Origin: an uncultured Oscillospiraceae bacterium
GTDB taxonomy: Bacteria; Bacillota; Clostridia; Oscillospirales; Oscillospiraceae
DNA: 57,886 nt
Direction: 5' to 3'
Assembly (NCBI GenBank): GCA_910588105.1
Contig: CAJUQD010000015.1
Coordinates: 1 to 57,886, forward strand
Positions 8,569 to 17,088 of this stretch are shown one piece after another. The notes under the pieces are model-generated. The model did not search any database and had not been told where the DNA came from. It was given only the letters and a program-made list of their open reading frames with translations. The position numbers were made by a program, and so were the translations under genes. How positions within the stretch are numbered: the stretch's first letter is position 1; each line of letters opens with the position of its first letter.

Positions 8569-9010
8569 GGAAAAACACCTCCTGCCAAGCCACCTCGATC
8601 TCGAACAACACCTCCCCGTCCACCTCGGACACGGAGACGGATGCCTTGCCCACCCCGGCCGGCACGTCCAGCACACCGTGGATGTTCAAGCTGTAGGCCG
8701 CTGGGGGGGCGCCCATGCCGCAGGCATTAAAATCAATAGGCTGCCAGTTTTCATCGTAATAGCGGCCCATCGTGCTGCCCTGGCCAAATTCCAGGCCCAG
8801 CTTTTCCGCCGCCTCATTGAAATTTCCGCCGCTGTGCCGGATGGTCTCCGCCGCGTTCTGGCACAGCACCACCGCCTCGTCCCGGGCCTCGTTCCGGGCG
8901 GAGGCCGCGTCCGAGCGCACGAAAGCCTGGACGCACAGCGCCGCCGCCAGGGCGAACACCACCAGCATCACCATCTGCTCCATGAGCAGCAGCGGGGCCT
9001 TACTCTTCAT
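8561..9010 (-). CDS. Pseudopilin-like protein
   Basis: The 149-residue protein begins MKSKAPLLLMEQMVMLVVFALAAALC, a positive N-terminus followed by a helix with an early Glu, as in prepilins, although the Gly of the classical cleavage site is replaced (Ala-Pro). The rest is soluble and probably beta-rich. It overlaps both neighbours (ATGA at 9007-9010; eight bases at 8561-8568). A minor pilin role is inferred from layout and context only. Confidence 0.75.
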   Translation of the reverse strand: MKSKAPLLLMEQMVMLVVFALAAALCVQAFVRSDAASARNEARDEAVVLCQNAAETIRHSGGNFNEAAEKLGLEFGQGSTMGRYYDENWQPIDFNACGMGAPPAAYSLNIHGVLDVPAGVGKASVSVSEVDGEVLFEIEVAWQEVFFHG

Positions 9011-9498
9011 GCCCCGGCCCCCTCTCCGCTACGCAGGGACAGCGTAAGTTCTACCGCCGTGCCTTCCTTCGGGGTGAGGGACAGTTCCAGCAGCCCATCG
9101 GACAGCGACGCCGACAGGGCCCGGGCCTCCATCAGCTTTTCCCCGTCCTCCGGGGCCAGCTCACTGTCCGCGGCGCTGAACAGCTCCATCAGATAACCGC
9201 CGCTGACGTAGATCCGGGTGACATATTCCATCCCGTCGATGTCCTGGGTGAGCAGCAGTGCGTCTCCGCCGCCGAACTCGCCCGCCGCCACCGCACCGTC
9301 GGCGTCCGCCTGCCGCACCCGGGTGGCCAGGTACTGGGCACACACCCGGCGGTTGTCGGATATCCGATCCCGCCGGGTCATCCCCTGGTAGCTGTCCGCG
9401 CCGGTGAACAGCACCATGAGCAGGCACACCGCGAACACGCCGAACAGCAGCAGGGCCATCAGGCCCTCCAGATGATAGCCATGCTTTTTCATGCTCAT
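9007..9498 (-). CDS. Pilin-like protein with N-terminal helix
   Basis: The 163-residue protein reads MSMKKHGYHLEGLMALLLFG at its start: Lys-Lys, then Gly-Tyr-His-Leu-Glu and a hydrophobic helix to about residue 32. This resembles a type IV prepilin cleavage region with Glu at +4 instead of +5. Start at 9498 overlaps the upstream stop (ATGA); a second ATG at 9492 is an alternative. The role is inferred from the operon. Confidence 0.75.
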   Translation of the reverse strand: MSMKKHGYHLEGLMALLLFGVFAVCLLMVLFTGADSYQGMTRRDRISDNRRVCAQYLATRVRQADADGAVAAGEFGGGDALLLTQDIDGMEYVTRIYVSGGYLMELFSAADSELAPEDGEKLMEARALSASLSDGLLELSLTPKEGTAVELTLSLRSGEGAGA

Positions 9499-9821
9499 CC
9501 CTCACCGCTCCCCTGGGAGACGGGCAACACATAGATGTCGGGCATCAAATTCTGCGCCACCGCAGAGTAGCGCACAATGTACTCGTCCTCGTCGATCTGG
9601 AGGCCGTAGCGCTCCTTCAAATAGTCCAGATCCGGGGGGTAGGTCCCCTCCAGGGCGTAGCAGGACACACAGCTGCGCCGCACCGCCTGCTCCACCTGCT
9701 GCAATCGCTGGGCGGACTGGCCGTCCTCCAGGCTGTCCACCGCCGCAGTGAAGCACAGCAGCGCCGCCGCTACCGCCAGCGGGGCCAGCAGCACCCGCAA
9801 AATCTTCGTCCCCGTCCTCAT
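9495..9821 (-). CDS. Small GspG/pilin-like secreted or membrane protein
   Basis: The 108-residue protein has one N-terminal hydrophobic helix (about residues 9-28) and a C-terminal part with GTYPPDLDYLKERYGLQ, which resembles the segment after the long helix of major pseudopilins (YALEGTYPPDL). Two cysteines (CVSC) stand in that region. It lies four bases downstream of the PilC-like gene and overlaps the next gene by four. Confidence 0.7.
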   Translation of the reverse strand: MRTGTKILRVLLAPLAVAAALLCFTAAVDSLEDGQSAQRLQQVEQAVRRSCVSCYALEGTYPPDLDYLKERYGLQIDEDEYIVRYSAVAQNLMPDIYVLPVSQGSGEG

Positions 9822-9825
9822 AGGC

Positions 9826-10860
9826 TCACCCGATGGCGCTCATAATGTGCATCAGCGGCAGCATCACCGACAGCAGGATCAGCCCCACCAGGATGGAACA
9901 TACCAGCACCAGCGCCGGCTCTACCCGGTTCACCAGATCCTCCAGGGCGGCCTCGCCGTCCTCGGACAGGTCCCGGGCGATCTTCTCCATGGCCGCGTCC
10001 GCCGTGCCCCCCCGCTGGCCGATCTCCAGCAGGCGGCACGCCCCGGCGGGCAGCAGCCCGCTCTCCCCCATGGCGGCGGACAGGGCGGCTCCCCCCTCCA
10101 GCCGGGCGCGGCAGTCCTCGCACCGGGCCCGGGCGGGGGGCACGTCCTCCATCAGGGAGGCGGCCAGCTCCATGGACCGCTCCAGCGGCAGGCCGCTGGC
10201 CATCCCCATGGCCATGGCCTGGGCCAGCCGGGCGTTGTTCATCCGGCGGGAGACGCCCTTATCTCCCCGCCACCGCCGCCAGGCGGCCAGCACCTCCCCC
10301 CGGAAGGACTCCACCCCGGCAAAGGCGGCAAAGAACCCCACCGCCACCGCCAGCACCACCCACAGCACCGGCATGGCCGCGTCCAACCCCCGGCCCAGGG
10401 CCAGCAGTCCCCCGGCCACGCCGGTCAGCCGCCCGCCCAGGGAGGCGTACACGTCGTCAAAAATGGGCAGCACCCGTACCAGCAGTACGGCGATAACCAG
10501 CAGCATCAGCACCAACATCACCGCCGGATAGAGCAGCGCGCCGCGCACCTGCCGGTCCAGCCGGGCCCTGCGCTCATAGTAACGGGACAGGGCGGACAGC
10601 GCCTCCTCGGTGCGGCCCGTCTCCTCGCCCACCTCCACCAGCCCGCAGACGTAGGCGGGGATACGCCCCCCTTCCCGCAGGCACTGGGACAGCGGCGCCC
10701 CCTCATCGGCCCGCCGGGCCATCCCGGCCAGAAGGTCTTGATAGCCATCCTCCTGGCTGAGCATGGACAACGCGTCCCCCACGCCGGTCCCGGCGTGGAG
10801 GAGCATGGACAGCTCCATGGCCAGGCCGGACAGCTCCCCGTTTGTAATCGTCTTTCCCAT
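9826..10860 (-). CDS. PilC/GspF-family inner-membrane platform protein
   Basis: The 344-residue protein holds two GspF domains (about residues 10-130 and 200-325), each followed by membrane helices (YPAVMLVLMLLVIAVLLVRVLPIF; VLVCSILVGLILLSVMLPLM), with a further helix pair in the middle. It is the polytopic platform through which the PilB/PilT ATPase works on the pilus. It is co-transcribed with the PilT-like gene. Confidence 0.9.
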   Translation of the reverse strand: MGKTITNGELSGLAMELSMLLHAGTGVGDALSMLSQEDGYQDLLAGMARRADEGAPLSQCLREGGRIPAYVCGLVEVGEETGRTEEALSALSRYYERRARLDRQVRGALLYPAVMLVLMLLVIAVLLVRVLPIFDDVYASLGGRLTGVAGGLLALGRGLDAAMPVLWVVLAVAVGFFAAFAGVESFRGEVLAAWRRWRGDKGVSRRMNNARLAQAMAMGMASGLPLERSMELAASLMEDVPPARARCEDCRARLEGGAALSAAMGESGLLPAGACRLLEIGQRGGTADAAMEKIARDLSEDGEAALEDLVNRVEPALVLVCSILVGLILLSVMLPLMHIMSAIG

Positions 10861-10875
10861 ACCAAATCAACTCAC

Positions 10876-11865
10876 TTAATACAGATACATGGCGTTGTAA
10901 TTCTTGCCGTTGCCCACATATTTCTGGATGGCCGTGCTGTTTTTGCCGGAGGAGATATAGGTGGGGTCCATCCTCTGCCAGGTGGAGCCGTCAAAGAACA
11001 CCACGCCGTCCACCCATCCGGTCTCCTCCGTCCACACGCTGATCCACGCATGGTACTGCTTGCCCGCGTAGCCCACCACCAGCTTGCACGGCACGCCCTG
11101 ACTGCGCAGCATCCCGGTCATCAGCGCGGCATAGTCGAAGCAGATGCCTTTGCCGGTGGACAGCGTCTCGTCCAGAACGGGCAGGTAGCCGGACTGTACC
11201 GACTTGGCCTTCTGCTTGTCGTAGGTGATGTTGTTTACCACGAACTTGTATACCTCTTCCACCTTTTTTAGCGGGTCGTCGATCCCCTCAGTGAGCTCGG
11301 CAGCCTTGGCAATGGAATTTTCGGCGTTCTCCTCGTAGTTCACATACTGGTTGGGCCGCAGGAAGGGGGCAAACTCGTCCGCCAGCGCCACGTCGAAGGA
11401 GGCGGAGAGCAGGGTGGCGTAGTTCTTGCCGGAGGTGTTTTCATACACCGTGACCTTATAGCTGCCGTTTCCGTCGGACAGGGGGAAGGTAGTCCACTCA
11501 TCCCCGTTCAGGTTGTAGGTGTACTTGGTCTCATTGGTGGCGTAGGACGGGCCGAACACCTGCACCATCAGCTTCTTGCCGCCCCCGGAGCACTTGACCA
11601 TCACGTAGCCGTCGGCGGTGTTGGAGTAGTCGATGGTGGCCCGGCTGTTCTTCTGGACCAGCTTCCCGGACGCCTCGGATTTGAGCAGGATGGCCGTGGC
11701 GGGAAGGGGGGCTTCGGACAGGGCAACCGCCTCGTCCTCAATCTCCACCAGCGGCACCCGGTCAATATATCCGTCCGCATCCAGCCTGTCCGTTCCTGCC
11801 TGGTTGCTGCACCCGGCCAGAAGGACAAAGGCCAGTAAGCCGGTTAAAATGCGTCGAACCTTCAT
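10876..11865 (-). CDS. Transglutaminase-like lipoprotein
   Basis: The 329-residue protein has a lipoprotein signal with lipobox Leu-Leu-Ala-Gly-Cys (Cys19). Its C-terminal half is a transglutaminase-core (papain-like) domain with the full triad: C242 in GKGICFDYAAL, H272 in QYHAWISVW and D300 in MDPTY. Such secreted proteins act as proteases or cross-linkers of surface protein. It is the first gene of the pilus operon (15 bases before the PilC-like gene), so it may process or anchor the fibre. AAGGGGATCGAC precedes the ATG. Confidence 0.88.
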   Translation of the reverse strand: MKVRRILTGLLAFVLLAGCSNQAGTDRLDADGYIDRVPLVEIEDEAVALSEAPLPATAILLKSEASGKLVQKNSRATIDYSNTADGYVMVKCSGGGKKLMVQVFGPSYATNETKYTYNLNGDEWTTFPLSDGNGSYKVTVYENTSGKNYATLLSASFDVALADEFAPFLRPNQYVNYEENAENSIAKAAELTEGIDDPLKKVEEVYKFVVNNITYDKQKAKSVQSGYLPVLDETLSTGKGICFDYAALMTGMLRSQGVPCKLVVGYAGKQYHAWISVWTEETGWVDGVVFFDGSTWQRMDPTYISSGKNSTAIQKYVGNGKNYNAMYLY

Positions 11866-11940
11866 GTCGATCCCCTTATTTCTTGATTTTTGGTTTGTGT
11901 TCCCGGCGGACAGGCGCTTACTCCCCTCCGCCTAGGCGCC

Positions 11941-12087
11941 GTTTGAAAATTGGCAATATGCCCAGTGGCGAGGAATTTTTTCGCCGGGCCAGGCGATTTG
12001 CGCAGAAATACTTTGTGTATTTCAAGGCAAATCAACACGGCGCGGCGGAAAAGGCCCGCCGATTGGGTGTGTTGGCAATTTTCAAAC
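11941..12087 (+). repeat. 147-bp palindromic interspersed repeat, copy 2 (best preserved)
   Basis: It begins GTTTGAAAATTGGCAA and ends TTGGCAATTTTCAAAC, nearly perfect terminal inverted repeats. The inner halves also pair (ATGCCCAGTGGCG with CCGATTGGGTGT, GAAATAC with GTATTTC at the centre), so the whole unit can fold into one long imperfect hairpin. It lies in the leader of the pilus operon. Confidence 0.85.
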
Positions 12088-12110
12088 AAGCCCCAGCATA
12101 CACTTTTAAA

Positions 12111-12139
12111 ATTTTATCATAGACCGCCGCCGATTGCAA
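12111..12139 (-). promoter_or_regulatory. Candidate promoter of the pilus operon
   Basis: The minus strand has TTGCAA, a 17-base spacer and TAAAAT. The transcript would cross the palindromic repeat before the lipoprotein start at 11865. Confidence 0.5.
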
Positions 12140-12173
12140 CCCGCAATCCGCCGGCCTTTCCTCACAGCGCCCC

Positions 12174-12202
12174 TTGACGGCCCGTCCCCGTTGTTATACA
12201 AT
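12174..12202 (+). promoter_or_regulatory. Promoter of the DUF362 gene
   Basis: TTGACG, 17-base spacer and TACAAT. Confidence 0.7.
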
Positions 12203-12243
12203 GGAAATGAACACAAAATATTCTTCTTATGAGGAGGACCGCC

Positions 12244-13107
12244 ATGAAATCCACCGTCTATTTCACCCGTGACCTCACCCCCGCCGCCATGCTCCGGCTG
12301 TACGGCGCCCTGGGCGTCAAGCTGGAGGGAAAAGTGGCCGTCAAAATCCACTCCGGCGAGCCCGGAAACCAGAACTTCCTGCGCCCCGACTTCATGAAGC
12401 CTATGATCGACCACGTGGGCGGCACCATCGTGGAGTGCAATACCGCCTACAACGGCGGGCGCAACACCACCCACGCCCACAAGATCACCATGGAGCGCCA
12501 CGGCTGGCTCAGCGCCGCCCAGGTGGACATCATGGACGAGACGGACGACATAGAGCTGCCCATCCCCGGCGGCAAGGTCATCCAAAAGAACTTCGTGGGG
12601 GCCCACCTGGCCAATTACGATTCCCTTCTGGTGCTCTCCCATTTCAAGGGCCACCCCATGGGCGGCTTTGGCGGCGCGCTGAAGAATATCTCCATCGGCA
12701 TCGCCTCCTCCCGGGGCAAGCAGTATATCCACGGCGCGGGAGACATGGACAAGTTCTGGGACGCCGACCACGACTCCTTCCTGGAGGCCATGGCCGACGC
12801 CGCCTGGTCCGTCCACCACCGCTTCGCGGGTAAAATCGCCTACCTGAACGTGATGAAGAACATGTCGGTGGACTGCGACTGCTGCGCCGTGGCCGCCGAC
12901 CCCAAGATCGGCGACATCGGCATCCTGGCCTCCCTGGATCCGGTGGCCCTGGACCAGGCCTGCCTGGATCTGGTGTATGCCTCCGACGACCCGGGCAAGG
13001 CCGATCTCATCGAGCGGATCCAGTCCCGCAACGGCGTCCACACGGTGGAGGCCGCCGCGGCGCTGGGCATCGGCAGCCGGGAGTACGAGCTTGTCACCCT
13101 CGCCTGA
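12244..13107 (+). CDS. DUF362 domain protein
   Basis: The 287-residue protein matches the DUF362 family over its length (VAVKIHSGEPGNQNFLRP, GGTIVECNTAYNGGRNTT, SHFKGHPMGGFGGALKNISIG, DPVALDQACLDLV). Cysteines in DCDCCAV may hold metal. Many homologues carry a 4Fe-4S domain after this part; here none is present. The function of the family is not established. The start at 12244 follows GAGGAGG; the ATG at 12229 precedes that site and is rejected. Confidence 0.88.
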   Translation: MKSTVYFTRDLTPAAMLRLYGALGVKLEGKVAVKIHSGEPGNQNFLRPDFMKPMIDHVGGTIVECNTAYNGGRNTTHAHKITMERHGWLSAAQVDIMDETDDIELPIPGGKVIQKNFVGAHLANYDSLLVLSHFKGHPMGGFGGALKNISIGIASSRGKQYIHGAGDMDKFWDADHDSFLEAMADAAWSVHHRFAGKIAYLNVMKNMSVDCDCCAVAADPKIGDIGILASLDPVALDQACLDLVYASDDPGKADLIERIQSRNGVHTVEAAAALGIGSREYELVTLA

Positions 13108-13125
13108 CAGCACGGGAGAAACAAT

Positions 13126-13155
13126 GGGGCGCACCGCCTGGGTGCGCCCCATTTT
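13126..13155 (+). terminator. Terminator after the DUF362 gene
   Basis: GGGGCGCACC/GGTGCGCCCC hairpin followed by ATTTT; the following gene is convergent. Confidence 0.8.
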
Positions 13156-13183
13156 CGCCGTCTTTTTCCGAAACCCGCCACGC

Positions 13184-14272
13184 CTATCCCCACGCCGACG
13201 TGATGATCCCGCCCCCCAGCACCGCGCCGGTTTCGTCGTATACCACCGCCGACTGGCCGGGGGTCACCGCCCGCTGGGGCTGGGCGAACTCCAGCCGCAC
13301 CCCCCCGCTTTCCGGGTACACCGTGACCGGCTGCTCCCGCTGGCGGTAGCGGGTCTTGGCCAGCGCCTCAAAGGGGGCGGACGGCGCGTCGGCGAGCCAA
13401 TTCCAATCCCGGACCGCGCACTGCCGGGTGTACAGCGCCCCCTCCGGCCCCACGGTGACGGTGTTGTCCGCCATGCGCTTGGAGCACACGTAGATCCGCC
13501 CGGAGGACGACACCCCCACCCCCCGGCGCTGGCCGATGGTGAGGCCCGCCGCCCCCCGGTGGCGGCCCACCACCCTGCCTTCCATATCCACGATATCCCC
13601 TTCGGGGTAGGCCTTCCCGGTGTACCGCTCCATAAAGGACAGGTAATCCCCGTCGGGGATGAAGCAGATGTCCTGGCTGTCCCGCTTGCGGGCATTGACA
13701 AAGCCGGCCCGCGCGGCGATCTCCCGCACCTGGTCCTTGGTCAGCCCCCCCAGGGGGAACAGCGTGGACCCCAGCTGTTCCCGGGGGATGGGGTAGAGCA
13801 CGTAGCTCTGATCCCGGCTCAGATCGGCGGCTTTGGTCATGCGAAAGCCGTCCGCGCCGTCCTCCACGATCTGCGCATAGTGCCCCGTAGCGATATACCC
13901 ACATCCCAGCTCCCGCGCCCGGCGGTGCAGGCGGTCAAACTTCAAAAAGCGGTTGCAGTCGATGCAGGGGTTGGGGGTCTCCCCCCGCTCGTAGGCGTCT
14001 ACAAAAGGCCGGATGACCTTTTCCTCAAAGTCATCCGAAAAGTTGAACACATAGTGGCGGATACCCATCCTGGCGGCCACGCTCCTGGCGTCCTCCACGT
14101 CGTCCAGGGTGCAGCAGGGGCGTCCCTGGTCCAGCCCCGCCGCCTGGTTCCCGAGCAGCTTCATTGTGACCCCGATGCACTCATAGCCCTGTTCCCTCAG
14201 CAGCCACGCCGCCGCGCTGGAATCCACCCCGCCGCTCATGGCCACCAATACCCGCTTCCCGTTCCGCTCCAT
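13184..14272 (-). CDS. mnmA: tRNA-specific 2-thiouridylase MnmA
   Basis: The 362-residue enzyme forms 2-thiouridine at the wobble position of Lys, Glu and Gln tRNAs. It shows the PP-loop SGGVDSS at the N-terminus, the catalytic Cys in NPCIDCNRFLKF, the second Cys in DSQDICFIPDGDY, and ATGHYA, TIGQRRG and the C-terminal beta-barrel. The start at 14272 is supported by an extended -10 promoter only about 30 bases upstream, which excludes the ATG at 14302. It is a single-gene unit. Confidence 0.96.
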   Translation of the reverse strand: MERNGKRVLVAMSGGVDSSAAAWLLREQGYECIGVTMKLLGNQAAGLDQGRPCCTLDDVEDARSVAARMGIRHYVFNFSDDFEEKVIRPFVDAYERGETPNPCIDCNRFLKFDRLHRRARELGCGYIATGHYAQIVEDGADGFRMTKAADLSRDQSYVLYPIPREQLGSTLFPLGGLTKDQVREIAARAGFVNARKRDSQDICFIPDGDYLSFMERYTGKAYPEGDIVDMEGRVVGRHRGAAGLTIGQRRGVGVSSSGRIYVCSKRMADNTVTVGPEGALYTRQCAVRDWNWLADAPSAPFEALAKTRYRQREQPVTVYPESGGVRLEFAQPQRAVTPGQSAVVYDETGAVLGGGIITSAWG

Positions 14273-14300
14273 GTCCTCACGCCCCTCTCCCTTTGTCCGC

Positions 14301-14309
14301 ATTATACCA
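14301..14309 (-). promoter_or_regulatory. Extended -10 promoter of mnmA
   Basis: TGGTATAAT on the minus strand; a consensus -35 is not visible. Confidence 0.6.
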
Positions 14310-14323
14310 CCTGTGTCAATAGA

Positions 14324-14350
14324 ACCCCCCGGCAGCGATTGCCGGGGGGT
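14324..14350 (-). terminator. Terminator of the MerR/ABC exporter operon
   Basis: ACCCCCCGGCA/TGCCGGGGGGT hairpin downstream of the permease gene. The U-tract on the minus strand is weak (TTCTATT). Confidence 0.65.
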
Positions 14351-14422
14351 CTGTATCCATTCAGAAGCTTTGCCAACAGCCGAAGTATTCGGATGTGCGG
14401 GCCAAAATCCTGGCGCAGCCTC

Positions 14423-16015
14423 TCACAACGCTTTCAGCATGGCCGGGCCCTTTTTCACCAAAACGAAGACGCATACCGCCGTCAGTGCCGCCAGCAGGCT
14501 CAGGGGCAGGGCCAGGGCGGCCCAGGGGGCCAGCTTCCCCCCCGCCCAATACAGCAGGGCGCACCCGCCCACCGCAGCCATCGGGACAAACATCCCCAGC
14601 ATGACGGCCATCCCCTGCTCGAGCACCACGGTCTCGTTCACCGCGTCCAGCTTTGGAAAGGTGAGGCCCATGAGCATTCCAAACGCGGCGTGGCCCAGGT
14701 TGAAGAGCAGCGTGGCCAGCAGCAGCGCCGCTCCTTCCAAAGTGGAGAGCTGGAGGGCAATGGTCAGGAGCACCCCACTGATCACCGTGCAGGGCACGCT
14801 GAGCAGCAGCTGAAAGCCGGTCTTGATCCACAGCAGCTCGCCCTCTCCCACGGGAGCCTCCCGGAGAATCCACAGGTATTTGCCCTCCAGGCTGATGGAA
14901 GGGGCAGCGATGGCGGACATGGACAGGCAGAAGAGCATCACCAGCGCCGCCATGGGCATAACGGGCATCATGTCCCCCAGCAGGCCCAGGTACATCCGCA
15001 GGTCCTCCTGCATCACCAGCGCCGCCACCCCCATGGCCACCAGCATGATAAGCCCCAGGCCGGAGTTCCAAAAATACATAGGTGTGCCGAAAAACCGTTT
15101 GGCCTCCTTGTCCAGCAGGGCCTTTTTCTGCCCCGAGGCGGACTGGGCGGACAGCTTGTAGTCGCTTCGGGCGGACCGGGCCGCAAAGGCGGTGACCGCC
15201 TGGCGGTACACCCTGCCCAGCCCGAATACCACCAGGGCGAAGGGGAGGATGCAGCAGGCAGCGAACAGGAGCAGCTTCCCCCACTCCCCCATGATGCCGT
15301 CCGCCATCCACAGCATGGGGGCGGCCCAGCTCAGGGACTCCTTCACCCCGGCGGCATTGGCGGCCAGCCCCTCGATCATGCCGTTGAGGTTGAAGGAGAA
15401 ATAGAACACTGCCGCCAAGTAGAGGGCCATGACGATATTCTGGCCCAGGGCGCCCTTGGACACCCTGGCGGACAAAAAGGCCACCAGGGCCCCAAACAGC
15501 ACAGACAGTGCCGTGTCCAGCAGGGGCAGGGCAAACACCGCCACGACCAGCCGCACCCAGAACAGCGCGCTGTGGCCCACCCCGCTCTGGGTCATAAAGG
15601 CGCACACTGCCCCGGCGGGGCCCAGCACGAAGAGGGAAAACAGCAGGTTTTCCAGATAGATGGCCGACACCCGGCTGGCCATCAGCATGGTGGAGGACAC
15701 GGGCATGGACAGCAGCAGGTCGTTGTCCCTCCCGCCAAACACCACGCCCTTGACAGCAAAGGTGGTGAACAACAGCCCGCCCACCAGCGCCCCCATGCCC
15801 ATGAAGATGAATACCAGCACCTCCATATGGACGGGAGCCAGCACATCCATCAGCATCCAGCTGTAAAACCCGGACATGTACAGGCCCAAAAAGGCGATGA
15901 GCACCATAGCACCCACGCCGGTGGCCGCCCTTTTGCGGCTGCCCCCCTGGGAGTTGGTGGAGGAGAGCAGCATGGACTTGACGCTCACCTTGAGCAGGGC
16001 GAAGAACTTTTTCAT
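14423..16015 (-). CDS. ABC-2 type transporter permease
   Basis: The 530-residue protein has about 12 hydrophobic segments in two halves separated by a charged loop (ARSARSDYKLSAQSASGQKK), the layout of large ABC-2 export permeases. Its start (16015) overlaps the stop of the ATPase gene by four bases, GGGAGAC upstream. Together with the ATPase it forms an exporter; the substrate is not apparent. It ends a five-gene operon headed by a MerR regulator. Confidence 0.88.
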   Translation of the reverse strand: MKKFFALLKVSVKSMLLSSTNSQGGSRKRAATGVGAMVLIAFLGLYMSGFYSWMLMDVLAPVHMEVLVFIFMGMGALVGGLLFTTFAVKGVVFGGRDNDLLLSMPVSSTMLMASRVSAIYLENLLFSLFVLGPAGAVCAFMTQSGVGHSALFWVRLVVAVFALPLLDTALSVLFGALVAFLSARVSKGALGQNIVMALYLAAVFYFSFNLNGMIEGLAANAAGVKESLSWAAPMLWMADGIMGEWGKLLLFAACCILPFALVVFGLGRVYRQAVTAFAARSARSDYKLSAQSASGQKKALLDKEAKRFFGTPMYFWNSGLGLIMLVAMGVAALVMQEDLRMYLGLLGDMMPVMPMAALVMLFCLSMSAIAAPSISLEGKYLWILREAPVGEGELLWIKTGFQLLLSVPCTVISGVLLTIALQLSTLEGAALLLATLLFNLGHAAFGMLMGLTFPKLDAVNETVVLEQGMAVMLGMFVPMAAVGGCALLYWAGGKLAPWAALALPLSLLAALTAVCVFVLVKKGPAMLKAL

Positions 16016-16725
16016 TTGTCTCCCTCCAGCTCCAGGAACACGTCCTCCAGGGAGGAATCGCCCACCAGCTCGTCTGTGGGGCCGCACTTCACCAGCCGCC
16101 CGTCCTTAATGATGGCGATCTGGTGGCACAGCTTTTCCGCCACCTCCAGCACGTGGGTGGAGAAGAACACCGCCGAGCCGCCCCGGCACAAATCCGCCAA
16201 ATACCCCTTCATGATGTGGGAGGCGGAGGGATCCAGCCCCACGAAGGGCTCATCCAGGATGAGCAGCCGCGGACGGCGGAGGAAGGCCGAGATGAGGGCC
16301 AGCTTCTGCCGCATCCCGTGGGAGTAGCTGCCCACAGGGGAGCCCAGGTTGCCGGTGAGCTCGAAGGCGTCCCCGTACTTCTTGATGTCCGCCGTGCGCT
16401 GTTCCGCCGAGATGTCGTACAGGTCAGCGATGAAGTTGAGGTAGTCGATGCCCTTCATAAACTCGTACAGGTCCGGGTTATCGGGCAGGAACGCGGTGAC
16501 ACGCTTGGCCCCCACCGGGTCCTTTTTCACATCGTGGCCGTCGATGGTGATGGTCCCCTCGGTGAAGTCCATCACCCCCGCCACTGCCCGGAGGGTGGTG
16601 GTCTTGCCCGCCCCGTTGTGGCCGATGAAGCCGTAGATTTCACCCGGGCGCACGTGTAGGGTCAGGTCGTCCACCGCCTTCTTGCCGCCGGGATAGGTCT
16701 TGGAATAGTGTTCAATACGAAGCAT
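16012..16725 (-). CDS. ABC transporter ATP-binding protein
   Basis: The 237-residue ATPase has Walker A GHNGAGKTT, Q-loop region TAFLPDNPDLYEFM, signature YSHGMRQK (a relaxed LSGGQ), Walker B LLILDEPFVGLDPS and a switch His (FFSTHVLEVAE). It is of the CcmA/YhaQ type that pairs with ABC-2 permeases. AAAAGGAGAGACC precedes the ATG and the permease overlaps its stop. Confidence 0.93.
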   Translation of the reverse strand: MLRIEHYSKTYPGGKKAVDDLTLHVRPGEIYGFIGHNGAGKTTTLRAVAGVMDFTEGTITIDGHDVKKDPVGAKRVTAFLPDNPDLYEFMKGIDYLNFIADLYDISAEQRTADIKKYGDAFELTGNLGSPVGSYSHGMRQKLALISAFLRRPRLLILDEPFVGLDPSASHIMKGYLADLCRGGSAVFFSTHVLEVAEKLCHQIAIIKDGRLVKCGPTDELVGDSSLEDVFLELEGDK

Positions 16726-16739
16726 ATTGGTCTCTCCTT

Positions 16740-17048
16740 TTACTGCACTTGAATCGCGTATTTCGAGGGATCGTCCCCGTCTACATACACGTCTATGATT
16801 TCGTCCACCTGGGGGCAGCGGGAAAACGCGTCAAAAAACCGTCCCCCAGTGTAATCTGTTCCGTCTACACTGTAACTGAACCGAATGAAATGAGGAAACG
16901 CGGCCCCATCCAATGGGTGTGCCCGAAACGTGCTTTTATTTACTTTTATCATCCAGCAGGTTTCCGCCGATGTGACGACTCCCCGCACCCGATTGTTCTG
17001 TGCGACAATTTTTTGAGCGCCGATACCCAATTCCCGCAAGAGCGACAT
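16740..17048 (-). CDS. Conserved-looking hypothetical protein of the MerR/ABC operon
   Basis: The 102-residue protein has no signal or membrane helix. It ends DEIIDVYVDGDDPSKYAIQVQ and contains YSVDGTDYTGGRFFD, which suggests a small beta-rich domain. I do not recognise it. AAAGGAGGGGGAAACG precedes the start. Its place 14 bases before the ATPase gene, within the MerR operon, implies a role linked to the exporter. Its GC content is lower than that of its neighbours. Confidence 0.75.
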   Translation of the reverse strand: MSLLRELGIGAQKIVAQNNRVRGVVTSAETCWMIKVNKSTFRAHPLDGAAFPHFIRFSYSVDGTDYTGGRFFDAFSRCPQVDEIIDVYVDGDDPSKYAIQVQ

Positions 17049-17088
17049 CGTTTCCCCCTCCTTTCAAAGGTTGCACCGGCTCAAAGGT

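Noticed and set aside
11883..12122. Small ORF of 79 codons over the palindromic repeat
   Set aside because: The frame exists because the repeat is open on one strand; similar peptides occur at the other copies, so the DNA palindrome, not a protein, is the conserved unit as far as I can see.
12977..16327. Plus-strand open frame of 1116 codons
   Set aside because: It runs antisense to mnmA and the ABC permease, has low-complexity Gln/His/Arg/Gly composition typical of shadows in GC-rich genes, and no recognisable domain.
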